From an uncultured Elusimicrobiales bacterium (GTDB lineage: Bacteria; Elusimicrobiota; Elusimicrobia; Elusimicrobiales; Elusimicrobiaceae), in contig CALUZE010000034.1 of assembly GCA_944325235.1 (NCBI GenBank), positions 1 to 10,232 on the forward strand: a stretch of 10,232 bases of DNA, given 5' to 3'. This document shows positions 1 through 5,694 of this stretch, in pieces. The notes below the pieces were generated by a model. That model saw only the letters and a list, made by a program, of their open reading frames with translations, had not been told where the DNA came from and did not search any database. Within the stretch, counting starts at the first letter, position 1, and the number at the start of each line of letters is the position of its first letter. Position numbers and translations under genes: made by a program.

Positions 1-236
1 GAAAATGCGGCAAGTTGGTCTTTCCAACTGAACAATTGGTTTTCCTGGGTGTTGGGGGTATTCGGCGCGGCCGGTTGGGCGGCGTCCGTTTGGGCCGGAG
101 GTTGCGGGGTGCCCGGCGTCTGTAAAAAAGAAAACTTTTCTTTTAGGGCAGGAATTTTATCTTGCAAAGCGGGAGCGCAGACCAAACATACAGCCGCTAA
201 TAAAAGTAAGAAAATCAACACGCGTAAGCGACCCAT
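1..236 (-). CDS. Signal-peptide protein of unknown function (partial, runs off left edge)
   Basis: I do not recognise this protein. The frame is open from an ATG at 236 to the window edge, giving 78 complete codons. Seen: a basic N-terminus (MGRLR), a hydrophobic stretch at residues 6-20, and an A-P-A at 21-23 that would suit signal peptidase I cleavage. The cysteines at 17 and 20 do not form a proper lipobox, so a secreted or periplasmic protein, or one anchored by the segment, is more likely than a lipoprotein. Residues 24-38 look helical and charged; residues 41-63 form a Pro/Ala/Thr/Gln-rich linker; a new block begins around QLFSWKDQL. The start is supported by AGGAG at 250-246, nine bases upstream. 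It follows the lipoprotein gene by 20 bases with no terminator and is probably co-transcribed with it and tatD. The C-terminal part, which might name the family, is outside the window. Confidence 0.72.
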   Translation of the reverse strand, partial: MGRLRVLIFLLLLAAVCLVCAPALQDKIPALKEKFSFLQTPGTPQPPAQTDAAQPAAPNTPNTQENQLFSWKDQLAAF

Positions 237-256
237 AATTAAATTCTCCTGTCCAA

Positions 257-853
257 TCAGCGCGGAAGTTTTTTAAGGCTGCCGACGTTTTTTTGCATCA
301 GCTGGTTTAATTGTTTGTCTTGCGCGGACAATAATCTTTGCTGCGTAGTCAAATATGCGTTAAAAGAGGCGCTTTGGGCGGCGGCCTGCTTCAGCTGGCG
401 TTCCGTTTCGGCCGTGAGCAAGAACGCCTGGTATTTGACGTTGTCGCCAAAAGTGGCGGCAATATCGGTCAATGTTTTTTGGTTGGCCACTTGCACGGAT
501 TCCAAGGCCTGTTTCATTTTCACGCGGTCTTCTTTCGGGGCGCGCCCGGGCAGGGCGTCGGTATCCAGGGTGACTTCCATAATTTGCGGGGCCGGTTTCG
601 GGCGGCGTTGGGCCGCCGGAGCCGATGTGTTTTGGGGTACGGCAGGGAGGACCAAAGGAGGATTTTTTTGGAATTCAGCCACAAGCGCCTGCAGGCGCGG
701 GTCGTTGGTTTTGGATTGCAGATTGACGAGTTTTTGGGTCATCAAGGCTGCATATTGTTTGAGCCAAAACAAACGGATTTGCTGGCTTTGTTCTTCGGTT
801 GTACACGCGCCCAACAGCAGGGCGGCTATCGGAAGCAAAATCAATTTTTTCAT
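257..853 (-). CDS. Putative lipoprotein of unknown function
   Basis: A 198-residue predicted lipoprotein that I cannot assign to a named family. Residues 1-16 are a type II signal sequence (MKK, hydrophobic core) ending in the lipobox L-G-A-C, with Cys17 as the expected lipidated residue. T-T-E-E follows, with no Asp at +2, which in enteric bacteria would favour sorting to the outer membrane. The mature part has a helical segment at about 20-60, a Pro/Ala-rich linker at about 65-90, and a long Gln/Lys/Ala-rich helical region at about 100-195 that may form a coiled coil. I chose the ATG at 853 rather than the in-frame ATG ten codons upstream because MKK gives a standard signal peptide and GAGGA lies about eight bases before it. 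It sits 32 bases after tatD and 20 bases before the signal-peptide gene. A structural or adaptor role in the envelope is only inference. Confidence 0.8.
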   Translation of the reverse strand: MKKLILLPIAALLLGACTTEEQSQQIRLFWLKQYAALMTQKLVNLQSKTNDPRLQALVAEFQKNPPLVLPAVPQNTSAPAAQRRPKPAPQIMEVTLDTDALPGRAPKEDRVKMKQALESVQVANQKTLTDIAATFGDNVKYQAFLLTAETERQLKQAAAQSASFNAYLTTQQRLLSAQDKQLNQLMQKNVGSLKKLPR

Positions 854-885
854 AGGGAGTCCTCTGTTTTCAAAATATAACAAAT

Positions 886-1695
886 TTACGGTAGTCCGTA
901 CAGGGCTTTTGTGTTGCGGGTGGTGATTTCGGCCAATTCTTCCTGCGGAATATTTAAATAATCGGCCACAAACTGCCCGATGAGCGGAATGTTGGACGGG
1001 TCGTTGCGCTGGCCGCGTTTTCCTTGCGGGGATAAATACGGGCAGTCCGTTTCCAGCACCAGTTTGTCGGCCCCGGCTTTTTTGACGGCTTCGCGGATAT
1101 ATTCATTCTTTTTATAAGAAAAGCAACCGTTGATGCCCAACAACAGCCCCATATCCAGTGCGCGCTTGGCTTCTTCGTACCGGGCGCAAAAACAATGCAG
1201 CACGCCCGGGTGCGCCGTGGCGGACGTTCCTTTCCATTCGTGCTTGAGCGCGTGGAAAGTATCGTCGTAGGCGGCGTAATCGTCACCCACGCGCCGCACG
1301 TGCAAAACAAGCGGCTTTTGCGTTTGGTTCGCCAGCGCCAGCATCTGCGAGAACGTTTCCTGCTGTTTGTCTTTGGGGGTAATGTCCAGGCACGTATAAT
1401 CCAGCCCAATTTCGCCCACGGCCACATTGCGTTCGTCGGGCAATAGGGCGGCCAGGCGGTCCAACTGGGCCGGGTCCATTTTAACGGCGTATTCCGGGTG
1501 GACGCCCAGCACCGCCCGCACCAAGGAAGGGTAACGGGACGCTAAATCCAGGGCCGGCTGCCATTCTTCGGGCGAGCAGCCGATTTCTACACTGAGCACA
1601 ATGCCCGCTTGCGGCAATGTGCGGGAAAGGAGTTCGTCGCGGTCGGCGTCAAAGGCCGGGTCGTTCAGATGGGCGTGAGAATCAATAAATTGCAT
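886..1695 (-). CDS. tatD: TatD-family metal-dependent deoxyribonuclease
   Basis: A 269-residue TIM-barrel hydrolase of the TatD family, the usual family length. The family uses divalent metals; characterised members are 3'-5' exonucleases or DNases linked to DNA repair and quality control. It is cytoplasmic, as no signal peptide is seen. Metal-site residues seen: H7 and H9 in DSHAHL, E95 in GEIGLDY, H132 in VLHVRR, H167 in VLHCF and D217 in LETDCPYLSP. G-V-H-P at 64-67 is also typical. The start at 1695 places DSHAHL at residue 5, as in homologues; a GTG 15 codons upstream is in frame but adds non-conserved sequence. No Shine-Dalgarno precedes the ATG; instead a TACAAT sits seven bases upstream. 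First gene of the leftward operon, divergent from hrcA. The family is certain; it could be a TatD paralogue (YcfH or YjjV type), so the exact substrate is not fixed. Confidence 0.92.
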   Translation of the reverse strand: MQFIDSHAHLNDPAFDADRDELLSRTLPQAGIVLSVEIGCSPEEWQPALDLASRYPSLVRAVLGVHPEYAVKMDPAQLDRLAALLPDERNVAVGEIGLDYTCLDITPKDKQQETFSQMLALANQTQKPLVLHVRRVGDDYAAYDDTFHALKHEWKGTSATAHPGVLHCFCARYEEAKRALDMGLLLGINGCFSYKKNEYIREAVKKAGADKLVLETDCPYLSPQGKRGQRNDPSNIPLIGQFVADYLNIPQEELAEITTRNTKALYGLP

Positions 1696-1702
1696 ATGAA
1701 CT

Positions 1703-1708
1703 ATTGTA
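1703..1708 (-). promoter_or_regulatory. TACAAT -10-like box seven bases before the tatD ATG
   Basis: On the minus strand TACAAT is followed by seven bases and then the tatD ATG. Transcription from it would start at or next to the ATG, giving a leaderless message, which would explain the missing Shine-Dalgarno. No good -35 hexamer is found 16-18 bases upstream (the best are GC-rich and match poorly). Confidence 0.3.
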
Positions 1709-1750
1709 TCTTTTTTAAAGGCCGCCCGGCACCGCCCCACAGACTAACCC

Positions 1751-1777
1751 AAAAAACCGCTTGTGCGGCTGCGCACA
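1751..1777 (-). promoter_or_regulatory. Two mutually exclusive hairpins in the tatD leader (attenuator-like)
   Basis: Read on the minus strand, the first stem is TGTGCG/CGCACA (1777-1772 with 1767-1762, four-base loop). The second is CCGC/GCGG (1768-1765 with 1760-1757, loop ACAA), followed directly by six T at 1756-1751. The two share bases 1762-1768, so only one can form at a time. The second resembles a small intrinsic terminator (four GC pairs, up to six pairs counting a G-U and an A-U at its base). The first would act as an anti-terminator. The stems are short and the geometry could be chance. Confidence 0.3.
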
Positions 1778-1815
1778 CCTTACTATGATGAGGGGAAGAC
1801 TGCTCTTTGAAAGAT

Positions 1816-1843
1816 ATTTTACCGACGGAGAAAGCGGGTTCAA
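1816..1843 (-). promoter_or_regulatory. Candidate leftward sigma70 promoter for tatD operon
   Basis: On the minus strand TTGAAC (1843-1838, 4/6 to consensus) and TAAAAT (1821-1816, 5/6) are separated by 16 bases. Transcription would begin near 1809 and give a leader of about 114 bases before tatD containing the paired hairpins. The upstream edge of the -35 box lies two bases from the TTAGCACTC half-site at 1846, so HrcA bound there could affect this promoter too. This is inferred from sequence match only. Confidence 0.4.
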
Positions 1844-1845
1844 AA

Positions 1846-1872
1846 TTAGCACTCTAAAAAAAGGGTTGACAA
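1846..1872 (+). promoter_or_regulatory. Second CIRCE-like site (perfect left half, degenerate right half)
   Basis: Bases 1846-1854 are TTAGCACTC, an exact CIRCE left half. After nine bases, 1864-1872 reads GGTTGACAA, matching GAGTGCTAA at 5 of 9 positions and covering the -35 hexamer of the hrcA promoter. Its position is exactly 50 bp upstream of the main CIRCE, nearly five helical turns. The half-site match is direct observation; that it binds HrcA is inference. Confidence 0.5.
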
Positions 1873-1894
1873 AAATGAAATAATTGCATATACT
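1866..1894 (+). promoter_or_regulatory. Sigma70 promoter of the hrcA-grpE-dnaK operon
   Basis: TTGACA (1866-1871, perfect -35) and TATACT (1889-1894, 5/6 -10) are separated by exactly 17 bases. The start site would be near 1901, inside the CIRCE element, which is the usual place for HrcA repression by a vegetative sigma factor promoter. No heat-shock sigma (sigma32-type) signature is needed to explain control. Confidence 0.88.
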
Positions 1895-1895
1895 A

Positions 1896-1922
1896 TTAGC
1901 AGTGAGAGCCAAAGAGTGCTAA
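1896..1922 (+). promoter_or_regulatory. CIRCE operator (HrcA binding site)
   Basis: TTAGCAGTG, nine bases, GAGTGCTAA. The right half is the exact CIRCE consensus; the left half matches 7 of 9 (consensus TTAGCACTC). The spacing of nine is the canonical value. It overlaps the predicted transcription start and lies 36 bases before hrcA, so HrcA binding would block transcription and the operon would autoregulate. In RNA the inverted repeat would also form a hairpin at the 5' end of the transcript. Confidence 0.92.
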
Positions 1923-1958
1923 AATAAAGCCAACGCTCCGAGGAACCTCCAGGAAAGT

Positions 1959-3059
1959 ATGAGAATCCTAAAACCGGAAATTGCCAAAGCGCGTAAAGAA
2001 AAAATCCTGCGGTGGGTCATCCAGCAGTTTGTGGAAACCCGCCGGCCGGTGGGTTCGCAGATGATTGCGCAAAGTGCGCTGCCGGATGTGTCCAGCGCTA
2101 CGATTCGCAACATTATGAAAGAACTGGAGGAAGAGGGCTACCTCTACCAGCCGCACACTTCCGGCGGCCGCATTCCTACGGACAAAGCCTACCGCTTTTA
2201 TGTAGATTACCTGGCCAACGTGCAAAAAATGGCCGCCCGCGAACGCCAGCGCATTGAAGAACAATACGATGCGCGCGTAAACGAGGTGGACAATATGCTC
2301 GTGCAGACTTCGCGCCTGCTGGCTATGCTTTCGGGCGCGGCGGGGTTTGTGTATGCGGCCCACGTGGATGACCAGCGCATCCAGCGCTTGGATTTCATTC
2401 CGGTGGCCCCGGGGATGATTTTGGCGGTGCTCGTTACGCAAGCCGGCGCCGTGCGGCACTGGCCGGTGCGCACCGGGTACGTGATTGCCCCGGCCCGCCT
2501 GCGGGTGCTCAGCGGGTTCATCAACCAGGAAATTGCCGGGTTGACGTTGGCGCAAGCCCGCCAGGTGCTGTGGCAGCACATTCATTCCGGCCACCGCGAA
2601 ATTTCGGACTTGGCCGACCTGGCCACCCAGGTGCTCAAAGACATTGAACGCCCCCAAACGGGAGCGGACGAATTGTACGTGGAAGGCATTGGCCGCCTGC
2701 TGGAAAACACGACCGAAGCCGATTACGAAGATTTGAAACAAATGATGCGCGTAGTTGAGGAGCGCGAACGTTTTTCCTCGTTGTTAAACGAGAAAATGAC
2801 GGATATGGAGAAATCCAACCAAAAAGTGAATGTCAGCATCGGCAGCGAGAACGAACTGCAGGAGCTGAAGAACCTCAGCATTGTTTCCACCGCGTGCCGT
2901 GTGGGGGATAAAACGGTGGGAATGTTGGGCATTATCGGGCCCAAACATATGGAGTATACAAGAGTGATGTCCCTGGTCAATTTCATCGGGGAACTCTTGC
3001 AGGCGTCCATGAACCATTGGGCGGCGTTGCCCGCCGAGGACGAGAAAGACTATGAGTAA
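1959..3059 (+). CDS. hrcA: Heat-inducible transcription repressor HrcA
   Basis: A 366-residue HrcA, close to the usual 340-360. It is the DNA-binding repressor of class I heat-shock genes and acts on CIRCE; in characterised species its folding depends on GroEL, which makes it a stress sensor. Residues 1-85 are the winged-helix domain, with RRPVGSQMIAQ at 28-38, SSATIRNIMKELEEEGYL at 45-62 and QPHTSGGRIPT at 64-74. A central GAF-like region follows, then the C-terminal block containing IGSEN and GPKHMEY (327-333). The ATG at 1959 is the natural N-terminus. The ribosome site is untidy: AGGA lies only four bases before the ATG and GAGGA fourteen bases before it. First gene of the operon; its last 8 bases overlap grpE. 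No key motif is missing. Confidence 0.97.
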   Translation: MRILKPEIAKARKEKILRWVIQQFVETRRPVGSQMIAQSALPDVSSATIRNIMKELEEEGYLYQPHTSGGRIPTDKAYRFYVDYLANVQKMAARERQRIEEQYDARVNEVDNMLVQTSRLLAMLSGAAGFVYAAHVDDQRIQRLDFIPVAPGMILAVLVTQAGAVRHWPVRTGYVIAPARLRVLSGFINQEIAGLTLAQARQVLWQHIHSGHREISDLADLATQVLKDIERPQTGADELYVEGIGRLLENTTEADYEDLKQMMRVVEERERFSSLLNEKMTDMEKSNQKVNVSIGSENELQELKNLSIVSTACRVGDKTVGMLGIIGPKHMEYTRVMSLVNFIGELLQASMNHWAALPAEDEKDYE

Positions 3060-3651
3060 GAAACATCCGCAGAAACACGGCGCCGAAGCCGCCGCAGAAG
3101 TACAGGACGAAGAACGGGATCTGCCGGAAGTGGAAGAAGCGCAGGCGCAAGCCCAGCCGCAGGAGCCCAAGCCGGAAGAAGCCCCCGCCAAAGAAGAAAA
3201 AAACAAATACTACGACCAGTTGGTCCGCTTAAGTGCTGATTTTGAAAATTACCGCAAACGGACCGAGCGCGAAAAAGCGTCTTTCCTGGCCTACGGGAAA
3301 AAACAATTTGCCGAAAAATTGCTGCCGGCGTACGAAGTTTTATTGCGGCAGCGCGAGGAGTTAGCAAAAAAACAAGATAACGAAGAATGTACCGCCTCGT
3401 TAAAAGCCGTTAAGGATGGACTCAATATGGTTTTTACGGAGCTGGAAAAAGCCTTCAAGGCCGAAGGGATTGAACATATGGATGTATTGGACAAGCCCTA
3501 CGACCCGGCCACCCAAGAGGTGGTGGCGATGATTCCGTCGTCCGAAGCCCAGGACGGAATGGTATTGCAAGAAGTGCAGATGGGTTTTACGATGGACGGC
3601 AAGGTCCTGCGCCCGGCGCGGGTGATTGTCGGCCAGCATGCGGAAGGGTAA
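3052..3651 (+). CDS. grpE: GrpE nucleotide exchange factor
   Basis: A 199-residue GrpE, the cochaperone that releases ADP from DnaK and often serves as its thermosensor; it is a cytoplasmic homodimer. Seen: an acidic, Glu/Ala/Gln-rich disordered N-terminus (about 1-50), a long helix with LSADFENYRKRTEREK at 60-75 that forms the dimer stalk, a second helical part at about 88-140, and the C-terminal beta-wing block at 150-195 with YDPATQEVVAMIPSSE, GMVLQEVQMGFTMDGKVLRPARV. The usual HEA of the family signature is TQEV here, a mild variation. The ATG at 3052 lies inside the last codons of hrcA, an 8-base overlap implying translational coupling; GAGGA at 3036-3040 may help. dnaK follows after 55 bases. 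Confidence 0.96.
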   Translation: MSKKHPQKHGAEAAAEVQDEERDLPEVEEAQAQAQPQEPKPEEAPAKEEKNKYYDQLVRLSADFENYRKRTEREKASFLAYGKKQFAEKLLPAYEVLLRQREELAKKQDNEECTASLKAVKDGLNMVFTELEKAFKAEGIEHMDVLDKPYDPATQEVVAMIPSSEAQDGMVLQEVQMGFTMDGKVLRPARVIVGQHAEG

Positions 3652-3706
3652 GTTGATTCCGCTTATTCGGTACAAACATTTTAAAATTTAAAGGAGAAAC
3701 ATCAGT

Positions 3707-5587
3707 ATGGCTAAGATTATTGGTATTGACTTAGGAACTTCCAACACTGCCGCGGCAGTAATGGAAGGAGGCAGAGGAACCATCATTCCGTCTGCCGAAG
3801 GTAGCTCCATCGGCGGGAAGGCATTCCCTTCTTACGTCGCTTTCACCAAAGATGGCCAACGCTTGGTGGGTGAACCGGCGCGCCGTCAGGCCATTGCCAA
3901 CCCGGAAGGCACCGTGACCGCCTTCAAACGCAGAATGGGGGAAAACTATAAATACAATTTGCGCGGGCAGGAATTTACGCCCCAACAGCTGTCGGCTTTC
4001 ATCTTGCAGAAAGTGAAAAAAGACGCCGAAGCTTTCTTGGGCGAACCGGTGGAAAAAGCCGTTATCACCGTGCCTGCTTACTTTAACGACAACCAGCGCC
4101 AGGCCACCAAAGACGCCGGCCGCATTGCGGGCTTGGAAGTGGTACGCTTGGTAAACGAACCGACGGCTGCCGCGTTGGCCTTCGGTATTGATAAAGCCGG
4201 CAAGGAACAGAAAGTAATGGTGTTCGACTTGGGCGGCGGTACGCTGGATGTGACGATCATGGAAATGGGTAAAGAAGGCACGTTTGATGTGCTTTCCACC
4301 TCCGGCGATACGAAACTGGGCGGTACGGATATGGATAACGCCATCATCCAGTGGATGGTGGACGAATTCCGCAAACAGACCGGTATTGATTTGTCCAAAG
4401 ACAAACAAGCGCAGCAACGCTTGAAAGACGCGGCCGAAAAAGCCAAAATTGAACTGTCCACCACCATGGAAACGGACATCAACCTGCCGTTCATCTCTGC
4501 GGGTGCGGACGGCCCGAAACACTTGGAATTGCAGCTCTCCCGCGCCAAACTGGAAAGCTTGGTGGACGACATCGTCAAACGCTGCGGTAAATCCGTCAAC
4601 CAGGCCTTGTCCGATGCGGGCTTGACTGCGTCGCAGATTGACCGCGTCATCTTGGTCGGCGGCCCGACTCGTATGCCGATCGTGCAGAAATACGTGGAAG
4701 ACCTCGTGGGCAAGAAAATTGAACGCGGGATTGACCCGATGGAATGCGTGGCCATCGGTGCGGCTGTACAGGCCGGTATTTTGACGGGGGAAGTCAAAGA
4801 CGTGCTCTTGTTGGACGTGACCCCGCTGTCCTTGGGTCTGGAAACCTTGGGCGGCGTGTGCACTCGCCTGATTGAACGCAACACCACGATCCCGGTGCGC
4901 AAGACGCAAATCTTCTCCACGGCGTCGGACAACCAGCCCGCTGTGACGATTAACGTCCTGCAGGGTGAACGCCCGATGGCGAAGGACAACGTACCGCTGG
5001 GCAAATTTGACCTGGACGGCATTCCGCCAGCTCCTCGCGGCGTACCGCAGATTGAAGTCACCTTCGATATCGACGCGAACGGTATTTTGAACGTATCCGC
5101 TAAGGACTTGGGTACCAATAAAGAGCAGCACATCACCATCAGCTCGCCCAACAAACTCAGCGATGCGGAAGTGGAAAAATTCGTCAAAGACGCGGAAAAA
5201 TTCGCGGAAGAAGACAAGAAACACAAAGAAGTCATTGAAGCCAAAAACCAGGGCGACAGCGTGCTCTACCAAACGGAAAAATCGCTGAAAGAATACGGCG
5301 ATAAAGTGTCGCAAGACGACCGCTTGGCCATTGACCGCGCGCTGGGCGACTTGCGCGACGCCTTGAAAGGCGAAGACGTGGCCCGCATCAAAGCGGCTAC
5401 GGACGAAGCCTTGAAGGCCGGCCAGAAACTGGGCGAAGCGATGTACAAAAACGCGCAGGCTCAGCAGCAGGCTCAAGCGGGTGCGCAGGCTGGCGCACAA
5501 CAGCAAGGCCCTGCGGCCGGAGCGCAAGCTTCCGGTAACAACGGCGGCAAGGACGACGTAGTGGAAGCCGAAGTCGTAGACAAATAA
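3707..5587 (+). CDS. dnaK: Chaperone protein DnaK (Hsp70)
   Basis: A 626-residue Hsp70, full length for the bacterial family. It binds exposed hydrophobic segments of unfolded proteins in an ATP-driven cycle with GrpE and a J-protein. Nucleotide-binding domain about 1-360: IGIDLGTSNT at 5-14, YFNDNQRQATKDAG at 125-138, VFDLGGGTLDVTI at 172-184, VILVGGPTRMP at 314-324. The interdomain linker and start of the substrate domain are DVLLLDVTPLSLG at 365-377. The beta-sandwich and helical lid follow, then a low-complexity Gln/Ala/Gly tail with repeated AGAQ and the end EAEVVDK. AAGGAG at 3691-3696, ten bases before the ATG, is a good ribosome site. Codons are more uniform and less GC-rich at third positions than in neighbours, as expected for a highly expressed gene. 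No dnaJ follows; a strong terminator does. Confidence 0.99.
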   Translation: MAKIIGIDLGTSNTAAAVMEGGRGTIIPSAEGSSIGGKAFPSYVAFTKDGQRLVGEPARRQAIANPEGTVTAFKRRMGENYKYNLRGQEFTPQQLSAFILQKVKKDAEAFLGEPVEKAVITVPAYFNDNQRQATKDAGRIAGLEVVRLVNEPTAAALAFGIDKAGKEQKVMVFDLGGGTLDVTIMEMGKEGTFDVLSTSGDTKLGGTDMDNAIIQWMVDEFRKQTGIDLSKDKQAQQRLKDAAEKAKIELSTTMETDINLPFISAGADGPKHLELQLSRAKLESLVDDIVKRCGKSVNQALSDAGLTASQIDRVILVGGPTRMPIVQKYVEDLVGKKIERGIDPMECVAIGAAVQAGILTGEVKDVLLLDVTPLSLGLETLGGVCTRLIERNTTIPVRKTQIFSTASDNQPAVTINVLQGERPMAKDNVPLGKFDLDGIPPAPRGVPQIEVTFDIDANGILNVSAKDLGTNKEQHITISSPNKLSDAEVEKFVKDAEKFAEEDKKHKEVIEAKNQGDSVLYQTEKSLKEYGDKVSQDDRLAIDRALGDLRDALKGEDVARIKAATDEALKAGQKLGEAMYKNAQAQQQAQAGAQAGAQQQGPAAGAQASGNNGGKDDVVEAEVVDK

Positions 5588-5607
5588 TTCCGCACAACGC
5601 CTTATGC

Positions 5608-5637
5608 AAAAGGGGAACCGAAAGGTTCCCCTTTTTT
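5608..5637 (+). terminator. Intrinsic terminator after dnaK
   Basis: GGGGAACC (5612-5619), loop GAAA, GGTTCCCC (5624-5631), then six T (5632-5637). Eight perfect pairs with a stable GNRA tetraloop, extended by the AAAA at 5608-5611. It ends 20 bases downstream of the dnaK stop and so closes the heat-shock operon. The A-run upstream could make it work weakly in the other direction, but no leftward gene needs it. Confidence 0.95.
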
Positions 5638-5658
5638 GTGTCTGTTTTGCCGGGCGTT

Positions 5659-5688
5659 TTTACTTTTGCCCCCGTAAAAAAGTAAAAT
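5659..5688 (+). promoter_or_regulatory. Candidate promoter of rsmE-mtaB, with -10 box next to the ATG
   Basis: TTTACT (5659-5664, 4/6) and TAAAAT (5683-5688, 5/6) with an 18-base spacer. Only six bases separate the -10 box from the rsmE ATG, so the message would be leaderless or nearly so, in keeping with the absence of any Shine-Dalgarno. It follows the dnaK terminator, where a new promoter is needed. Confidence 0.45.
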
Positions 5689-5694
5689 AACCCT

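Larger units (their letters stand above)
1696..1958. other. Divergent intergenic control region tatD / hrcA
   Basis: This 263-base AT-enriched region is the longest stretch without a gene. Read rightward it holds the hrcA promoter, two CIRCE-type sites and the hrcA ribosome site. Read leftward it holds a promoter-like pair, two overlapping hairpins and a TACAAT box next to the tatD start. I see no credible small gene. A 65-codon leftward frame starting with TTG would overlay the operator and promoter and lacks a Shine-Dalgarno. Confidence 0.8.

Noticed and set aside
315..926. Rightward open frames of about 200 codons opposite the lipoprotein gene
   Set aside because: They overlap the lipoprotein gene, which has a lipobox, a ribosome site and operon context; the rightward products look like antisense translations.
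1831..1850. GGGTTCAAAATTAGC resembling a tRNA T-loop
   Set aside because: The T-stem does not pair and no acceptor, D or anticodon arm can be built around it; the tail is the CIRCE half-site.
1715..1912. A 65-codon leftward frame starting with TTG in the control region
   Set aside because: It would begin inside the CIRCE operator, lacks a Shine-Dalgarno and overlies the hrcA promoter; no family resemblance.
3652..3706. Possible separate promoter for dnaK (TAAAAT at 3682-3687)
   Set aside because: No acceptable -35 hexamer at 16-18 bases and no CIRCE; read-through from the hrcA promoter is sufficient.
3731..5527. A 598-codon open frame on the minus strand opposite dnaK
   Set aside because: It is the antisense reading of dnaK. 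The composition is dominated by His, Arg, Phe and Gln as expected from antisense of GC-rich codons, and there is no ribosome site.
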